Shown here piece after piece: positions 61,968-64,000 of a stretch of DNA of 64,000 nucleotides. Source of the DNA: Candidatus Alistipes faecigallinarum. Lineage in GTDB: Bacteria; Bacteroidota; Bacteroidia; Bacteroidales; Rikenellaceae. The stretch lies in assembly GCA_019115605.1 (NCBI GenBank), contig DXDG01000027.1, positions 54,897 to 118,896 on the forward strand, in the 5' to 3' direction. Made by a program: the position numbers and the translations under genes. The notes below the pieces were generated by a model. That model was not told the origin of the DNA and did not search any database. It was given only the letters and a program-made list of their open reading frames with translations. Position 1 is the first letter of the stretch, and every line of letters begins with the position of its first letter.

Positions 61968-64000
61968 TCAGTTCTTGAAGACCAAGCCCTTGTCGTCGGC
62001 GTCGATCGAAATGGGCTTCGACCGGTCGACCTCGCCGGCCAGAATCCGCTTCGAAAGATCGTTCACCACATAGCGCTGGATCGTACGCTTGACGGGACGG
62101 GCTCCGTAGAGCGGGTCGAATCCCGCATTGGCAATCCACATCCGCGCCTTGTCGGTATATTCGAGCTTGATGCCGTTCTCGGCCAGCATCTTGCTGACGT
62201 GGCCCATCTGGATATCCACGATCCGCTCGATGTCCTTGTGCGTCAGCGGCTCGAACATCACGATCTCGTCGATACGGTTCAGGAACTCGGGCTTGAGCTG
62301 CTGCTTCAGAAGCTCGATCACCTCGTTGCGGGTCCGTTCGATGACCTCGGGCGAAAGACGCTTGCCGTCGAACGCCTCGGCGAAGTTCTCCTGAATGACC
62401 TGCGAACCCATGTTCGAGGTCATGATGATGATCGTGTTGCGGAAATCGACCGTACGACCCTTGTTGTCGGTCAGACGTCCGTCGTCGAGCACCTGCAGCA
62501 GGATGTTGAAGACGTCGGGGTGTGCCTTCTCGATTTCGTCGAGCAGCACGACCGAATAGGGCTTGCGGCGCACGGCCTCCGTGAGCTGGCCGCCCTCGTC
62601 GTATCCGACGTATCCCGGGGGCGCTCCGACCAGACGCGAGACGCTGTGCCGCTCCTGGTATTCGCTCATGTCGATACGCGTCATCATCGAATCGTCGTTG
62701 AAGAGGAACTCCGCGAGGGCCTTCGCCAGCTCGGTCTTGCCGACACCCGTCGTGCCGAGGAAGATGAACGAGCCGATCGGCTTGCGGGGATCGTTCAGAC
62801 CCGCACGCGAACGGCGCACGGCATCCGAGATGGCCGCGATGGCCTGATCCTGGCCGACAACCCGCTTGTGCAGCTCCTCCTCCATGTGCAGAAGCTTCTC
62901 ACGCTCCGAGGCGAGCATGCGCGTTACGGGAATGCCCGTCCAGCGCGATACCACCTCGGCGACATCCTGCGCATCGACTTCCTCCTTGATCATCGAACCG
63001 CCGGCCGAGGCGAGCTTGTACTCCTCCTGGAAGGCCGCGATCTGCTTCTCGGCCTCCTGGATCTTGCCGTAGCGGATCTCGGCAACCTTGCCGTAGTCGC
63101 CCTGACGCTCGGCCTGCTGGGCCTCGACCTTCAGCTGCTCGATCCGGTCCTTGTTGGTCTGGATCTTCTTCAGCAGGTCGCGCTGGCCCTGCCACTTGGC
63201 CCGCATCTCCGCATCCCTGGCCTTCAGCTCCTCGATCTCCTTCGTAAGCTGGTTGATGCGCTCCTCGTCCTTCTCGCGGCGGATCGCCTCGCGCTCGATC
63301 TCCAGCTGACGGATCTTACGGTCCAGCGTATCGATCTCCTCGGGCACGGAGTTCATCTCCAGACGCAGTCGCGACGCCGCCTCATCGACCAGGTCGATGG
63401 CCTTGTCGGGCAGGAACCGCGAGGTGATGTACCGCGACGAGAGCTCGACGGCGGCGATGATCGCCTCGTCCTTGATTCGCACCTGATGGTGGTTCTCGTA
63501 ACGCTCCTTCAGACCGCGGAGGATCGAGATGGCGTCCTCCTGAGTCGGTTCGTCGACCATGACCTTCTGGAAACGGCGCTCAAGGGCCTTGTCCTGCTCG
63601 AAGTACTTCTGGAACTCGTCGAGCGTCGTGGCACCGATCGTCCGCAGCTCGCCGCGGGCCAGCGCCGGCTTCAGGATGTTGGCGGCATCCATCGCACCGG
63701 ACGACTTGCCGGCGCCGACCAGCGTGTGGATCTCGTCGATGAAGAGCAGGATCTCACCCTCGCTCTGCACGACCTCCTGCACGACGGCCTTCAGACGCTC
63801 CTCAAACTCGCCCTGATACTTCGCACCGGCGATCAGCGCACCCATGTCGAGCGAGTAGATCACCTTCGACTTCAGGTTCTCGGGCACGTCGCCGTCGATG
63901 ATCCTGCGGGCAATGCCCTCGGCGATGGCCGTCTTGCCGACACCCGGCTCACCGACCAGAATCGGGTTGTTCTTCGTACGCCGCGAAAGGATCTGCAGCA
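61968..64000 (-). CDS. clpB: ClpB disaggregase (N-terminus cut by window edge)
   Basis: Hsp100 AAA+ chaperone that, with DnaK, solubilises aggregated proteins. About 677 C-terminal residues are visible out of the usual 860. The first visible Walker A is GEPGVGKT close to the edge, followed by [12 protein letters not shown] and the middle coiled-coil propeller ([22 protein letters not shown], about in the middle). The second AAA+ domain has [41 protein letters not shown] and the late [11 protein letters not shown]. The open reading frame runs into the right edge at 64000. Confidence 0.98.
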   Translation of the reverse strand, partial: LQILSRRTKNNPILVGEPGVGKTAIAEGIARRIIDGDVPENLKSKVIYSLDMGALIAGAKYQGEFEERLKAVVQEVVQSEGEILLFIDEIHTLVGAGKSSGAMDAANILKPALARGELRTIGATTLDEFQKYFEQDKALERRFQKVMVDEPTQEDAISILRGLKERYENHHQVRIKDEAIIAAVELSSRYITSRFLPDKAIDLVDEAASRLRLEMNSVPEEIDTLDRKIRQLEIEREAIRREKDEERINQLTKEIEELKARDAEMRAKWQGQRDLLKKIQTNKDRIEQLKVEAQQAERQGDYGKVAEIRYGKIQEAEKQIAAFQEEYKLASAGGSMIKEEVDAQDVAEVVSRWTGIPVTRMLASEREKLLHMEEELHKRVVGQDQAIAAISDAVRRSRAGLNDPRKPIGSFIFLGTTGVGKTELAKALAEFLFNDDSMMTRIDMSEYQERHSVSRLVGAPPGYVGYDEGGQLTEAVRRKPYSVVLLDEIEKAHPDVFNILLQVLDDGRLTDNKGRTVDFRNTIIIMTSNMGSQVIQENFAEAFDGKRLSPEVIERTRNEVIELLKQQLKPEFLNRIDEIVMFEPLTHKDIERIVDIQMGHVSKMLAENGIKLEYTDKARMWIANAGFDPLYGARPVKRTIQRYVVNDLSKRILAGEVDRSKPISIDADDKGLVFKN

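Overview
The window looks like core chromosome from a GC-rich member of the Bacteroidota, most likely an Alistipes/Rikenellaceae-type gut organism (inference). The signs are: intergenic regions with the Bacteroidota promoter (TTTG, about 20 nt, then TAnnTTTG) in place of Shine-Dalgarno sequences; many lipoprotein signal peptides; a Bacteroidota-type RNA polymerase omega; fused GcvP; short adenylate kinase; BACON and DUF4988-type surface proteins; and a serine-type sulfatase. No insertion sequence, prophage, integrase, CRISPR array or rRNA is visible. Three tRNAs are present (His, Pro, Glu).

Layout. 0-5.5 kb: aspartate kinase (cut by the left edge), a prolyl oligopeptidase lipoprotein, dapD, birA, gcvH. 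5.7-11.2 kb: greA, then the operon bamD-rpoZ-coaBC-recN plus a nucleotidyltransferase-like gene. 11.3-15.2 kb: an ECF sigma/anti-sigma pair and groES-groEL. 15.4-21.7 kb: tRNA-His, a BACON/LamG/GDPD surface lipoprotein, enolase, a cation/proton antiporter and a small beta-barrel. 21.7-28.5 kb: queA diverging from nadB-prfC-MFS, then a collagen-like DUF4988 lipoprotein. 28.7-35.1 kb: tRNA-Pro, a FecCD-type permease with ATPase, tRNA-Glu, rpsT, adk, thiL, a beta-barrel and rpsF-rpsR-rplI. 35.1-46.1 kb: tandem repeats, an EamA exporter, rpsA, a 5'-nucleotidase lipoprotein, a ThrRS-like/uridine-kinase fusion, a sulfatase and gcvP. 46.3-54.3 kb: a SlyD-like FKBP, a three-gene kinase-WG / vWA / pseudokinase-WG cassette, trxB, a small lipoprotein, rnz, a SpoU methyltransferase and pdxA. 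54.4-64 kb: thrS, infC (non-AUG start), 12-bp tandem repeats, a cell-surface glycan group (LuxE-like, CMP-sialate-synthetase-like, GT42/DUF115-like, GT2), an LpqC-type esterase and clpB (cut by the right edge).

Most genes are housekeeping: lysine/DAP, glycine cleavage, NAD, CoA, PLP, thiamine and queuosine synthesis, translation, chaperones and outer-membrane assembly. The best candidates for undescribed biology are the kinase/vWA/pseudokinase cassette (46.9-50.0 kb) and the sialyltransferase-like gene beside a CMP-sialate-synthetase-like gene (57.4-61.0 kb). Smaller signals include an anti-sigma factor apparently fused to a RseB/LolA-like sensor, a sigma-54-like element upstream of groES, two short-period intergenic tandem repeats, and an apparent shortage of GTSAC relative to GTWAC.
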